64,000 nucleotides of DNA from Tritrichomonas musculus (taxonomy: Eukaryota > Parabasalia > Tritrichomonadida > Tritrichomonadidae): the NCBI GenBank assembly GCA_039105265.1, contig JAPFFF010000026.1, positions 62,001 to 126,000 on the forward strand. Direction: 5' to 3'. The position numbers and the translations under genes are program-made. This document shows positions 1 to 9,861 of this stretch, piece after piece (positions within the stretch are counted from its first letter, which is position 1; every line of letters begins with the position of its first letter). The notes below the pieces were generated by a model. The model did no database searches and was not told the origin of the DNA. It was given only the letters and a program-made list of their open reading frames with translations.

Positions 1-20
1 CAGGCGAAGTAAGTGATAGA

Positions 21-3000
21 ATGTTGAAAGAAACCGAGCAAATTGATTATCGAAAAGAAATTGAAGACATCTTGGTTGAAACGGTTAAATTGTCGGTTTT
101 TGACTCTGATTATCAACTTGACGAACTCTACAAAAATCCAACAATTCCATTGAGCGAACTTGACAATAAAGTTAATTTGTATCGTTCACAAGTTGCTGCT
201 TTGGCAAGTGAAAATGAGTTTTGGAAGACGACTCTCAAGCACATGCAATCATCTTCAAATGGCGACAGTAAAGATGACTCCGATGTAAACGTGATTGAAT
301 CGATGAAGGCAGCAATTGAGAAGCAGTCAAAAAGAATGGCTGAAATTGACAAAGAAAATCGAGCATTGATGAATAAACTTCGTCAATTGCCTGACACTGA
401 AATAAACTTATTGGACACTTTTCCTATCGTTCCTAATGAAATCTGCAATTTGATTGACTTTCAACGGTTTGGTGACAATTCAAATGATGATTATTCAACT
501 TTAGAAAAAGTCACAAGTACAAGCAAAATCACACAAAGTCAAAGCAAAGAAAAAGTCACAGACTATAGTTCATCAACATCTGAAACACAACGCAGTACTA
601 CTACACAAAGCACATCCACTAAAACGAGCAATTCTGTTGTTTCAAGTACGAATGTAATTGAAGATGGAAAAATTTGTTGTTTTCACTGTCATTCTGTTTA
701 TCAGCCTCAAGAAATAAGCCAGCAAGTTGTCAAATGCGAAGTCACAAAATGCCCTCAATGCGACCACTTATCATTGATGCCACAGACGGATGAAATCACA
801 ATTTTGCATGAAAAAGAAGAACAAGAGACAACAACAAACAAAAGAGAAAACAGTTCTAATAAAGGCGACCTTTCATTACCAACAAAACCTGATTTGACAA
901 CAACAAACAACAATGCTGCTTCTGAACAGTTCAATTATCAAGCAGCGATAGAACAGCAGCGGAAACAACAACAGCAGCAACAACAGCTAAAAGAACAACA
1001 TAACCAAGAATTGGAACAGATTCGACAAGCTCAAGAAAAACTGAAAATTGACCTTCAATTCCAACAAGAACAAAACCAGCAGATCAAAATTGAGCTTGAT
1101 AAATCATTGCAAAGAAACGAACAACTTAAAAACAAGCTGGTTCTTTACGAAAAGAATTTTGGAGATTTAGAGAAGCAATACATAAAGAAGATCCGCAAGA
1201 TAACTGATGATTTATCGAAGCTACAAAAGAGTTTCATTGAAGATTCGCTGTTCATTGTTCATTCAACTCAGCAGCTTCCGAATGATCAGCCTGAAAATCT
1301 AGAGAAGAAGATTTCAGTGTCACGAAACATATCACAAATGATGAGTGAAATTGAATTCTCATTGAATTCAACAACAAAGCCAATTTTTGACCAATTCATT
1401 GAATTCACAAATGAAAAATTTAATCAAGAAGAAGGAAGTGAAAAAGAACCTTCATTAGAAGATGCAAACGAAGCATTAAGCCAAGCAGAAAACCTTTTAA
1501 ATCTACTCTTAACTGGCTCCTATTCAAGTACGGATTCAAATGAATCTGACACGAAAAATGACGATACAAACAATGATTCAAATGATGTCATTTGCATTGA
1601 AAAAGTCGACCCTCTTTTAATGTGCAAATTGAACGTAATGAAAATGAACATTGATATCGTTAAAGAGCACAACGATTTCTTGGCTGAGATTGTGAACGAA
1701 GTCCTGAATCAGTTCAAAGAAATGACACTTAAAACTCGGCAAATTGGACGATCTTCAATTGGCATGGCAAAAAACATGAAAAGTGAACTCAAAAAAGTTT
1801 CTCATGATTTGAATTCAATCATTGAACAAAGGACGAAAGCAATGAATGAATTTAAACATGATCTTTTACAGCAACGAAATGCTTACGACTCACTTCAAGA
1901 ACAGTTTAGAACATCTGTTGCTGCATTTGAACAATTGCAAATCAACACCGACTCGAGCAAAGACGAAGTCATGATTCTGAAGAGGAAAGAAGACGACCAA
2001 ATTCAAATGATTGACAGCTTGACAAACAAACTCCTTGACTCACAAGAAAGCAACCGAAAATACGAAAGAGAAATCGAAGAATTGAAACTGAAAATAATTG
2101 AACTTGAATCCGATCAGCTTTTGATAACAGCCCGAATTGAAACACAAGGAGGAAACATCGAAGCCGAAGATAACGACGAAAGTTATCAAAGTTCACACAA
2201 TGAAGAAGAAAACACAAACGAAACACAGACCAAAAACGAAGAGCCAAATAATATCAGTAACATCTTGCCTGCTCCTCTTCCTTCCATCGGCGATATTCAA
2301 GCAACGCCTGACGTTTCATTTGAGTTTGTTCCTTCATTTGTCATCTTCAGCACTTTGGACGATGAAACAGGAAGAGAAAGCAATCGAAAGAAAGGCTTTT
2401 CTCTTCTTCCACGGAGATTGGCTTTACAACAAAGCAAGCCTGTTTCGATGGATGTTTCACCACAGTCGAATTCATCATCAGCAACACAATCAACAAAAAG
2501 TGTCACTTCTCAACAGCAACAACAGCAACAACCTGAAACAATTCCAGTTGCTGTCGACAATTCAGCGAAGAACAAACATGAGAAAATTAGAGTGAAATAC
2601 GTCTCTAATAATTTCTCTTCAACTTCAACTGCTTCTAACGCACGCGTCATCGTTCCCAGATCCAGGCCAAAGACGCCAATGAGCAGGACAGCATCGAGCA
2701 CTTCTTCTGCTCCCCAACTTCGAACAAACACGCCTGTTTCCGAAGAAGTGAAGCATGATAACCAGCCTGCATTGCCTCGCGTTATAAGCTTTGAAAATTT
2801 GGTGCCTCTTTCAGAGGACGATAAGACAGGGTCACTTATCGGGTACATCACGCATTACGTACCAATGCTTCCTCCTGTCCAGTCACTTGAAGAGAAGAAG
2901 AAAATTCTTCGAACTTCGTCGGTTTTGATTTCAGAAGTTCCACCTGAAAAGCTTCGATTTGACACGCCAAATGAAAGCAACGCAAACGCGAGCCAATTCA

Positions 3001-3959
3001 CAACCAAATCGATGCTAAGTTTTGGTGCCAAATTACCTCTCAATTCAAATTTGAAAGCACAAGGAAATGCGAAGAATCAAGAACCTTCAAGATTGCCACG
3101 AACGAAAGATGACTGGCTTGAAAAATGCGACAGAAAAATCAAAATGCTTGAGAACCAACTTCGTGAGTCGATGAACGCGCTGCAAGACGAGAGAGACAAG
3201 TCGCATCGAGCCATTCAGAATGCATTCAAAACGAACGTTGAACTGAAGCAGTGTCAAAGGCAACAAAAGAAGGCAACTCTTCTCCTTGATGCAACAAAGA
3301 AAAGGCTTCAACAAGCTCTCGAAATGCTTGGAAAAAGTGACAACGAAGTTGCACGTTTAAAGAAGCTTTTGAATGAAGTTAGCCACATCGCACGAAGCAT
3401 CGAAGAGAAAGAGTCAAATGAGAAAGAAAACGTGATCGCTTATGACGATGATAAATACAAAGCTTTCCCTACAAAGAAGCGAGTTCTTGCACGTGCTAAC
3501 AAACTCAGCATTTTGACAACTTTTGAAGACGAATCTAACCGTCTTCTATCCGTCTTTAGAGGTGTGTTTTCTGGACTAACAAACATGGCCGAAAAAGAAA
3601 TCGAATCAATCAGAAAATGGGCTCCAAAGAAAGACAGATACATCAACAATGAACAGAAGAAATTGATCTCCGCTTTGCAGGCAATGCAATTCATCACTTC
3701 ACCTGATGCATATGAAAATATAAACAAGAATTCAAAAAGTTTGAGACCTGCAATTCGCGTGAATTCATTGGATAAAAAGGTGAAGAAGCAGGCTGCTCAG
3801 AAAAGACCTGCTTCAAAGCCAATCATTCAGAAAAACGAGCCACCAACAACTTTTGAAAAAGCAATCGTGACTGCAAATATGCACAACCAAAAAGTTGGAA
3901 AAAGTTTGAAGAAAGGAGTGATTGGAAGACCTGCTACTAGTCATAGTAATATTATATAA
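21..3959 (+). CDS. Large coiled-coil protein with a CxxC zinc-like motif, function unknown
   Basis: Long open frame of 1,312 residues that is mostly charged, Gln/Glu/Lys-rich coiled coil (clear around residues 300-400, 600-700 and 1040-1140). Around residues 219-248 there are two CxxC-type pairs (CCFHC, then CEVTKCPQC), which look like a zinc ribbon. Two polyglutamine runs lie near residues 311-323 and 831-837. Ser/Thr-rich linkers separate the helical parts and the C terminus is Lys-rich and basic. No stop codon precedes the ATG in this frame before the window edge, so the true start could lie upstream. The stop codon is followed by A, giving the TAAA motif used as a 3'-end signal in trichomonads. 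A cytoskeletal or centrosomal scaffold is possible, but that is only inferred from the coiled coil. Confidence 0.8.
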   Translation: MLKETEQIDYRKEIEDILVETVKLSVFDSDYQLDELYKNPTIPLSELDNKVNLYRSQVAALASENEFWKTTLKHMQSSSNGDSKDDSDVNVIESMKAAIEKQSKRMAEIDKENRALMNKLRQLPDTEINLLDTFPIVPNEICNLIDFQRFGDNSNDDYSTLEKVTSTSKITQSQSKEKVTDYSSSTSETQRSTTTQSTSTKTSNSVVSSTNVIEDGKICCFHCHSVYQPQEISQQVVKCEVTKCPQCDHLSLMPQTDEITILHEKEEQETTTNKRENSSNKGDLSLPTKPDLTTTNNNAASEQFNYQAAIEQQRKQQQQQQQLKEQHNQELEQIRQAQEKLKIDLQFQQEQNQQIKIELDKSLQRNEQLKNKLVLYEKNFGDLEKQYIKKIRKITDDLSKLQKSFIEDSLFIVHSTQQLPNDQPENLEKKISVSRNISQMMSEIEFSLNSTTKPIFDQFIEFTNEKFNQEEGSEKEPSLEDANEALSQAENLLNLLLTGSYSSTDSNESDTKNDDTNNDSNDVICIEKVDPLLMCKLNVMKMNIDIVKEHNDFLAEIVNEVLNQFKEMTLKTRQIGRSSIGMAKNMKSELKKVSHDLNSIIEQRTKAMNEFKHDLLQQRNAYDSLQEQFRTSVAAFEQLQINTDSSKDEVMILKRKEDDQIQMIDSLTNKLLDSQESNRKYEREIEELKLKIIELESDQLLITARIETQGGNIEAEDNDESYQSSHNEEENTNETQTKNEEPNNISNILPAPLPSIGDIQATPDVSFEFVPSFVIFSTLDDETGRESNRKKGFSLLPRRLALQQSKPVSMDVSPQSNSSSATQSTKSVTSQQQQQQQPETIPVAVDNSAKNKHEKIRVKYVSNNFSSTSTASNARVIVPRSRPKTPMSRTASSTSSAPQLRTNTPVSEEVKHDNQPALPRVISFENLVPLSEDDKTGSLIGYITHYVPMLPPVQSLEEKKKILRTSSVLISEVPPEKLRFDTPNESNANASQFTTKSMLSFGAKLPLNSNLKAQGNAKNQEPSRLPRTKDDWLEKCDRKIKMLENQLRESMNALQDERDKSHRAIQNAFKTNVELKQCQRQQKKATLLLDATKKRLQQALEMLGKSDNEVARLKKLLNEVSHIARSIEEKESNEKENVIAYDDDKYKAFPTKKRVLARANKLSILTTFEDESNRLLSVFRGVFSGLTNMAEKEIESIRKWAPKKDRYINNEQKKLISALQAMQFITSPDAYENINKNSKSLRPAIRVNSLDKKVKKQAAQKRPASKPIIQKNEPPTTFEKAIVTANMHNQKVGKSLKKGVIGRPATSHSNII

Positions 3960-4465
3960 ATTGTATTTATTGATATTTTTTTTTTTTATTTGCATTTCAA
4001 TTATTATTGTTTCATAAATTGAACTGTGATTTAATTGTACATGATTATTTATTCAAATAAACTCATTACTGCTTTCTAAATCACATTTATTCGATTTAAT
4101 GTAAATTTGATGATTTTTTGAAGTCATTGTAATAAAAAAAGAAGATTTTTAAAGATTGAACAAAACCAAATGCAATTATACATTAAGGATGAAGGTGATA
4201 AAATCAATTTTTTGATTAAAAAAAGTCTCACAATTTTCTATAATGAAAAACTCATCTTGAAAACGCTGTATTATTTCTGTAAGACATAAGACATTATATT
4301 CTTCATATGAAAATGAACTTATATTAGTTATAAATTGATAATATTGCAAAAAAATATGGAAAAACGATTAATTGAACATTTACTTTGTATTTCCTTTGAC
4401 AATCAATGTAGAAAAAAAATATTAAATAATTGTACACGTTGATTATATTTGATCAACGTTGAAAA
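3960..4465. other. AT-rich spacer
   Basis: Very AT-rich sequence with A and T runs between the coiled-coil gene and the transporter remnant. No open frame or structured RNA can be supported. Part of it may be the decayed 5' half of the transporter that follows, but no recognisable transporter peptide was found in it. Confidence 0.6.
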
Positions 4466-5173
4466 TTGATAGCTGTAATCTTATTCATTCAAGCTGCCGT
4501 TTTTGGCTCACGGCTTTGGATGGTTCCTGATGTGCACACAAAGCCAAAGAGCGTTAAAAATGAGTACATTTTCAGCAGAACATATATAAAACAGGTTCTT
4601 GTGATGATCATGCTTATGGTGCTGCAGCAGTTGTCTGGAATCGGCATTCTTCTTGGCCAACTCTCGAGAATTTTGTCTGGAATTGGATTGAATATTGAAA
4701 GTCTTTTTCAATCAATCATTTTTAACTTTGTTGGTGTAATTTCATCATTTATTGCTGCTTTTATATCAGATACAATTGGAACTCGTTACATGTGGCCATT
4801 TTCTGCATTTGGGTTGTGTATCGGCCTCGTACCTTACAGTGTCACACTGAAAATTGAATTGCCTATTTGGGTGCTGTCACTTGTTCTTTTCATCTATTTC
4901 TTGTTCTTTGGACTAGGAACAGGACCAATTCCTTGGTACGTATGTGGAACATTTTTCCCAGAAGAAGTAAGAATTGAAAGCGCCGCAATTTGCATCTGCA
5001 CGCATACTTTTTTGTCACCGATCCTCGATGTATTTTGGAAGGCAATGTATCAAAATTTAAGTGAATTTGGAGAAATTATTTTTAGTTCTTTGATATGCTT
5101 CTTATCAATTATTCTAGGGTTTTTGATCCCTGTAGAGAATATTGAAAAATTTGACACTATTACTATTATTTAG
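4466..5173 (+). pseudogene. C-terminal half of an MFS sugar transporter (GLUT-type), 5'-truncated
   Basis: The open frame encodes about 235 residues matching the second half of a major facilitator sugar porter. It begins at the end of a membrane helix, then shows the QQLSGI signature of helix 7, an SDTIGTR loop, and GLGTGPIPWYVCGTFFPEE, close to the helix 10-11 signature of hexose transporters. It ends after roughly helix 12. Helices 1-6 are missing. The frame opens with a non-ATG codon; the first ATG is at 4520, inside the loop after helix 6. Full-length members have about 450-500 residues. The 5' half seems lost and replaced by AT-rich sequence, so this is most likely a truncated relic of a host gene, although the remaining frame is open. 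Confidence 0.75.
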
Positions 5174-5625
5174 TTTTTTTTTTTTTTTTTATATGAAACT
5201 CTTTCTCATGTTCTTTTCAAATCTAATTAATGAAATAAAGTATTTATATATTAAAAAGATTTATTAAAATACTACATTTTTTTTTGTTTTTAAATCATTA
5301 ATTTAATTAGATATCATAAATTCGTAAAAATGAAGCTGATTCTAATAAGAATAAGAATATGTAAAAACACATATTTAGTAATCTTTAATATATTATATAT
5401 AAACATATGGATAATTATAGGATATTTGTTAAAAATAAAGTATTATTTGATTATTTAAATTTTTTATCATTATTTATTTAACCATTTAAATATAAATAAG
5501 CTTGTTTTTATAATATTACATTTTAATTTGAAGATATATATACGATAATAAAGTTGTTAACTGATGTAAGAAAAATCGTTAACCAATAACGAATACAAAT
5601 TTTTTTTTCCTTATAGTTTGACCAA
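5174..5625. other. AT-rich spacer
   Basis: Low-complexity AT-rich DNA with T and A runs. It presumably holds the 3' end of the transporter remnant and the promoter of the next gene; no gene or repeat is seen. Confidence 0.6.
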
Positions 5626-8514
5626 ATGAGTAAAGCAAAAAATACAAAAACACATATTAATATTACATTCCCTGATGGCAACCATCTTCATTTTGACATT
5701 CAAGAGCAATTAACGCCAGTAACATGTCTTTCAGCCATTAAAAATCAACCTTTAGTTTTTTGGTACACAAACGGACAATTTGAGACAAAATCAGGCCCTA
5801 TCACTGAAAATAAAGACCTTTCTAAAGATGTTAATGAAAAATCAACGCTTGAATTGACTTTCAAAGAACAAGAATATAATCTTGAAACAGCCTTAAACCA
5901 CATTCAACAAACCGCTAGAATAATTTTTTCTCTTACATCACATCCAGAAGTTACTGATTGTTGCCAATCAGTTGTTTCATGGATGACGAGAACATACGGA
6001 AATTTCAGCAGCGGAAAAAAAGTACCAACTGAACAAGATTATGCAGAATACTTCCCAGAAAACTACCAAAACTCAGCTAATCCGAAACTTGTTAAATATT
6101 TCGATATACTTGAAGACTCAAAACCTAGTAATGAAGGAATTTTTATCAAAATTAAAATTATTACAAAAGAAAAGAAAGAACTCATCATTGATGCAACCAA
6201 AAAAGGATTTTCTATCGAGAATACCAATAATGAAAATTATTCGACTCTTTATTACTTATTATACCAAAACTCTCAATATTTCCAAGATAATTCACAGCTA
6301 GTTGCAGCTCGATGGATGACTCTAGACAAAATAGAGAAATCTCCCTATAGACCAATTAATCAACAGCATATTTATGCAGATAATCGTAAAGGCAATATAA
6401 AACCTCAATTACATTTATTCCGAGTCAACAAAGAAATCTTAACAGGCTCAGTAGAAGACGCTATCAGTAACATTAATACAAATAACCAACTTAATTGCTA
6501 TATTTGTCTTAACATTGAAGAACAATACCTAAAGCAAATATGTGACTCAGTCAAAAAAATTGAAGCCGGGAAGATACAACCCGAAAATGAAGGTGATAAA
6601 ATCATATATAATGATAATGGTGTCAAACTAACCAAAATCAACAACATTGATGAATACAAATCCTTTACCAACTACATCAAATCCATTGATGATCTTAAAA
6701 ACATCTCTCCCTATATCAAAGCTGAGCGTCCCATCATTGTAGAGTACATCGGCCAAATATACATTGTAAAACCCAACAAAGGAGACGATGATTTCATATC
6801 ACATGTCACCCAAAATCTCGGGGAGGAAGACATTGACTTCACAAAGCTATTTTGCGACAAATTTTCGTGCAAGTCACTTCCCGAAGGAATAAACGGCTTC
6901 CACAAAGAATTGACCTTTGAAAACGACACTCAGAAAAAGTGCACAATTTTAACGTACGTTCCTCGTACAACACCTCGTGATGCGAACTTTCCAGATGATC
7001 AGCTCTGCCTCCTTCGTCCAGAAATCCTGCACTCTTACGAAGTGCACGCAGAGCTCACGAAGCACTCAGACGAGCTGACCAAGCTTGGCGGCGATCCACT
7101 TCTTGACTTCACTCACAATCCGAACGATAAGGATTTTTCAGAGGAGCAGATGCAAACGCTGAGCAAGCGTCGTAATGAGATCATCAACCAGACTGAGGCA
7201 ATTTTGTACGATCTTAATTTGACCAATGAAGAGGTCAAAACGGACAAAACATTGAATGACATTGCTGACTTCATAAAAAGTTATGTGATCAGTAATTTTG
7301 TGAACTTATTCTTAACAACCGTTAACTGCCCAATGGACGGGAATTTCATTGTCCAAAAAATGCACACTTGCGGTTTAAACGTTCGTTATCTGGGCTATCT
7401 TCTGCCATACTTGCCGATAGGAACAAATGACGAGAAGCCAATGAATAAAACTTTTTCAATGGCCATTGAAAGTGAGATAATCATCCGCTCTTTCAAGCAC
7501 ATCGTCCGCAGCAACAATTACAGCATCGACGTCCTTCTAGAGAAGATCAACACCATTGTCAACTTTGAAAAAGATCCTAATTTTGATCCACTTTTTGAAA
7601 GCATTTGTGAAGTCTCTCAGAAAAAGTTCAATACACGACCAAATAAGATCACAAAAGAACAATTACCGTATTTAAGGCGAGGTTTGATGGTTGCCTTCGG
7701 CATCGTCATTGGAATCAAGAAAGGCCACAAAGAAGATGACCCAATTCAGCTCCAAGAAGTGACCGAAATCACCCCGCATTGCAAGTTCTGCTTCACCAAG
7801 AACAACGAGTACATTGACACCCTTCGACAGGCCACACGCGCCTTCAACAGCAACGACATCTCGACCGCTTACAAACTTTTTCAGACAGTCATTCAATTGT
7901 CGAAGCAGTCTGTTCCGAAATTCGACGAGAGCCTCATTGACTGCTTCTTCTACTGCGCAATCATCTTCTACAGGACGAAGAGGCTCGACATGGCCTACCA
8001 GATGATGATGAAGGCGACGATCATGCAAGAGAGGCACGTCGGATTCACCGACACTTCTCTCCTTTCGAAGTACAGCATGCTCGGCTCAATTGCCAACGAA
8101 TTCGGAAATAAACGTCTCGCCTTCGTCCTCTTCGCGCGTGCTTGCGTCCTCCTCAAGCTGATCGCGCCGTCGAACCCGTGGATCATCGATGTCGCAACCG
8201 ACGCGGCAACCGCGGCTTCCAATTTTGACGCCGACATTGCGCTCAAGTTTTCAATGATTGCAATCGACGCCTGCAAGCGGAGCATGCCCGCGAGGGAGGT
8301 CGATCTGGCACTCTCAACGTGCTACGCAACCGCCGCCTCAATTTCGCTATCGTCTGATAAATTGCTCCTGGCTGCAAAGTTTGCTGACGAGGCTGTTAAG
8401 CTCAATCCGGCGAGCAAGGAATACAAGGAGCTAAAGGAAAATATAAATACGTACAAGCAGAGACATTCAGCAAAGAGGGGCGGCGCAAGAGGAAGAAGAA
8501 GAGGTGGACATTAA
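5626..8514 (+). CDS. CLU/TIF31-like protein (clustered mitochondria family)
   Basis: 962 residues with the layout of CLU1/CLUH/TIF31 proteins. A ubiquitin-like N-terminal region (about residues 10-90) is followed by a CLU-type central domain. Telling stretches are TYVPRTTPRDANF followed by LLRPEILHSYE, and later HTCGLNVRYLGYLLPYL with IIIRSFKHIV. A helical repeat (TPR-like) region fills about residues 740-940, and the tail is Arg/Gly-rich (GGARGRRRGGH). CLU proteins bind mRNAs for nuclear-encoded mitochondrial proteins and affect organelle distribution. Trichomonads have hydrogenosomes instead, so the role here would be inferred at most. It is shorter than the usual 1,200-1,300 residues. The 3' half is clearly more GC-rich than the 5' half. 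The ATG at 5626 follows an AT-rich leader. Confidence 0.8.
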   Translation: MSKAKNTKTHINITFPDGNHLHFDIQEQLTPVTCLSAIKNQPLVFWYTNGQFETKSGPITENKDLSKDVNEKSTLELTFKEQEYNLETALNHIQQTARIIFSLTSHPEVTDCCQSVVSWMTRTYGNFSSGKKVPTEQDYAEYFPENYQNSANPKLVKYFDILEDSKPSNEGIFIKIKIITKEKKELIIDATKKGFSIENTNNENYSTLYYLLYQNSQYFQDNSQLVAARWMTLDKIEKSPYRPINQQHIYADNRKGNIKPQLHLFRVNKEILTGSVEDAISNINTNNQLNCYICLNIEEQYLKQICDSVKKIEAGKIQPENEGDKIIYNDNGVKLTKINNIDEYKSFTNYIKSIDDLKNISPYIKAERPIIVEYIGQIYIVKPNKGDDDFISHVTQNLGEEDIDFTKLFCDKFSCKSLPEGINGFHKELTFENDTQKKCTILTYVPRTTPRDANFPDDQLCLLRPEILHSYEVHAELTKHSDELTKLGGDPLLDFTHNPNDKDFSEEQMQTLSKRRNEIINQTEAILYDLNLTNEEVKTDKTLNDIADFIKSYVISNFVNLFLTTVNCPMDGNFIVQKMHTCGLNVRYLGYLLPYLPIGTNDEKPMNKTFSMAIESEIIIRSFKHIVRSNNYSIDVLLEKINTIVNFEKDPNFDPLFESICEVSQKKFNTRPNKITKEQLPYLRRGLMVAFGIVIGIKKGHKEDDPIQLQEVTEITPHCKFCFTKNNEYIDTLRQATRAFNSNDISTAYKLFQTVIQLSKQSVPKFDESLIDCFFYCAIIFYRTKRLDMAYQMMMKATIMQERHVGFTDTSLLSKYSMLGSIANEFGNKRLAFVLFARACVLLKLIAPSNPWIIDVATDAATAASNFDADIALKFSMIAIDACKRSMPAREVDLALSTCYATAASISLSSDKLLLAAKFADEAVKLNPASKEYKELKENINTYKQRHSAKRGGARGRRRGGH

Positions 8515-9861
8515 TTAACAATTATTTAATCAAATGTTTTAATGTAAAATAAATAAATATTCTTGTCTTTTCTTTAATTTGATTTTTATGATATGTAATT
8601 TGATTGGCTTAATTTTGTTGAAAATAAACTGATCGCAAAAAACTGGTCCTATCAATTTTTTTGAAAGCTTTTGAAAAAAATAATTTTTTAAATTGAGAAT
8701 ATTTTTGATAGTACCAGTTTTTGGCATTAACAATTATTTGAAACACCAATTCAAAATTTTCAATTATATAAATAATTTTTTATTAAATCAAAGAAATAAT
8801 TTTATTCCAAGAAACACTTGGAAAATGAATATTATTATTAAATTAATAAACTATTAATTATATATATAAGGAAAATCTTCGATCGAAACAAAATTAAAAA
8901 CAAATAATTTCATAATTCAATTTGATATAGTAAAATTTCGATTAAAATCTATATTATTGATTATTTTAATATTGGAAAAATCAGTTCAACATATTATGTT
9001 TTGGAAATATTTGGAAATTATAATGAATGTCTTAACTTTGCATGAAACATTGCTAAAGTTGAAAAAATATTAATATAAAAGAGTATCACTTGGTAAAAAC
9101 GAAACTCTAAGCTTGTTTTTTTAAATAAAATTGAAAAAAACTAAAAAATGCACAAAATTTATCTTGAAAGAGATTTGGGAAAATATTTATGCATGTATTG
9201 ATGCGATTGGCTGTAAATAATTGTATTTAAAAGCTTGTTTTAAATAAATATAATTTCGAAATATTTGTAACGAGTTAAAGCTTTGCTTGAATCATAACAA
9301 AAGATGATAAGAAGCCTCTATCAATTTATCAAACAGCGAAATCAAGTTTGGAGAGCTTTGCTTGTATCGGCTGGATAAAGCCAAAATTTTTAATTGAATT
9401 TTTTTTTATTTAATTTTTTGAATAATCTCAGAATTTTGATAAGACCTTTTTTTTGAGAGGAGTTTAATATATTATATGAGATATTTATATTTTGATATTT
9501 TAAAATAAGATATCTAAATAATTATTATGTATAATTAATATTTATTACTGCATTTTATCGATGGGTATTGAAATATATAAAGATATGTTCATTTTCGAAA
9601 TTTCAATTAAAATACTTTTTTTTAAATAATTATTTAAATAATTACGAAAAAAGTATATTTTGAATATATCTTTTATTACTTATTATAATTTTGTTATAAT
9701 TTTAATTTAATTATAAATAACATATATGATTATTTATATATTTATTTTATTTAAATAATTTTATTGTTAAAATAATGAAAAAAATACAAAACATAGTAAA
9801 AATTCGAATTGAACTTTTTGAATTAATTTGAAAAATCCCTAAATCTATTTCGAAATAGTTG
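8515..9861. other. Long AT-rich spacer
   Basis: About 1.3 kb of AT-rich DNA. A slightly richer patch near 9,300-9,440 looks like decayed coding sequence and ends in AATAATCTCAGAATTTTGA, which recurs near 21,159. No intact gene is visible. Confidence 0.5.
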
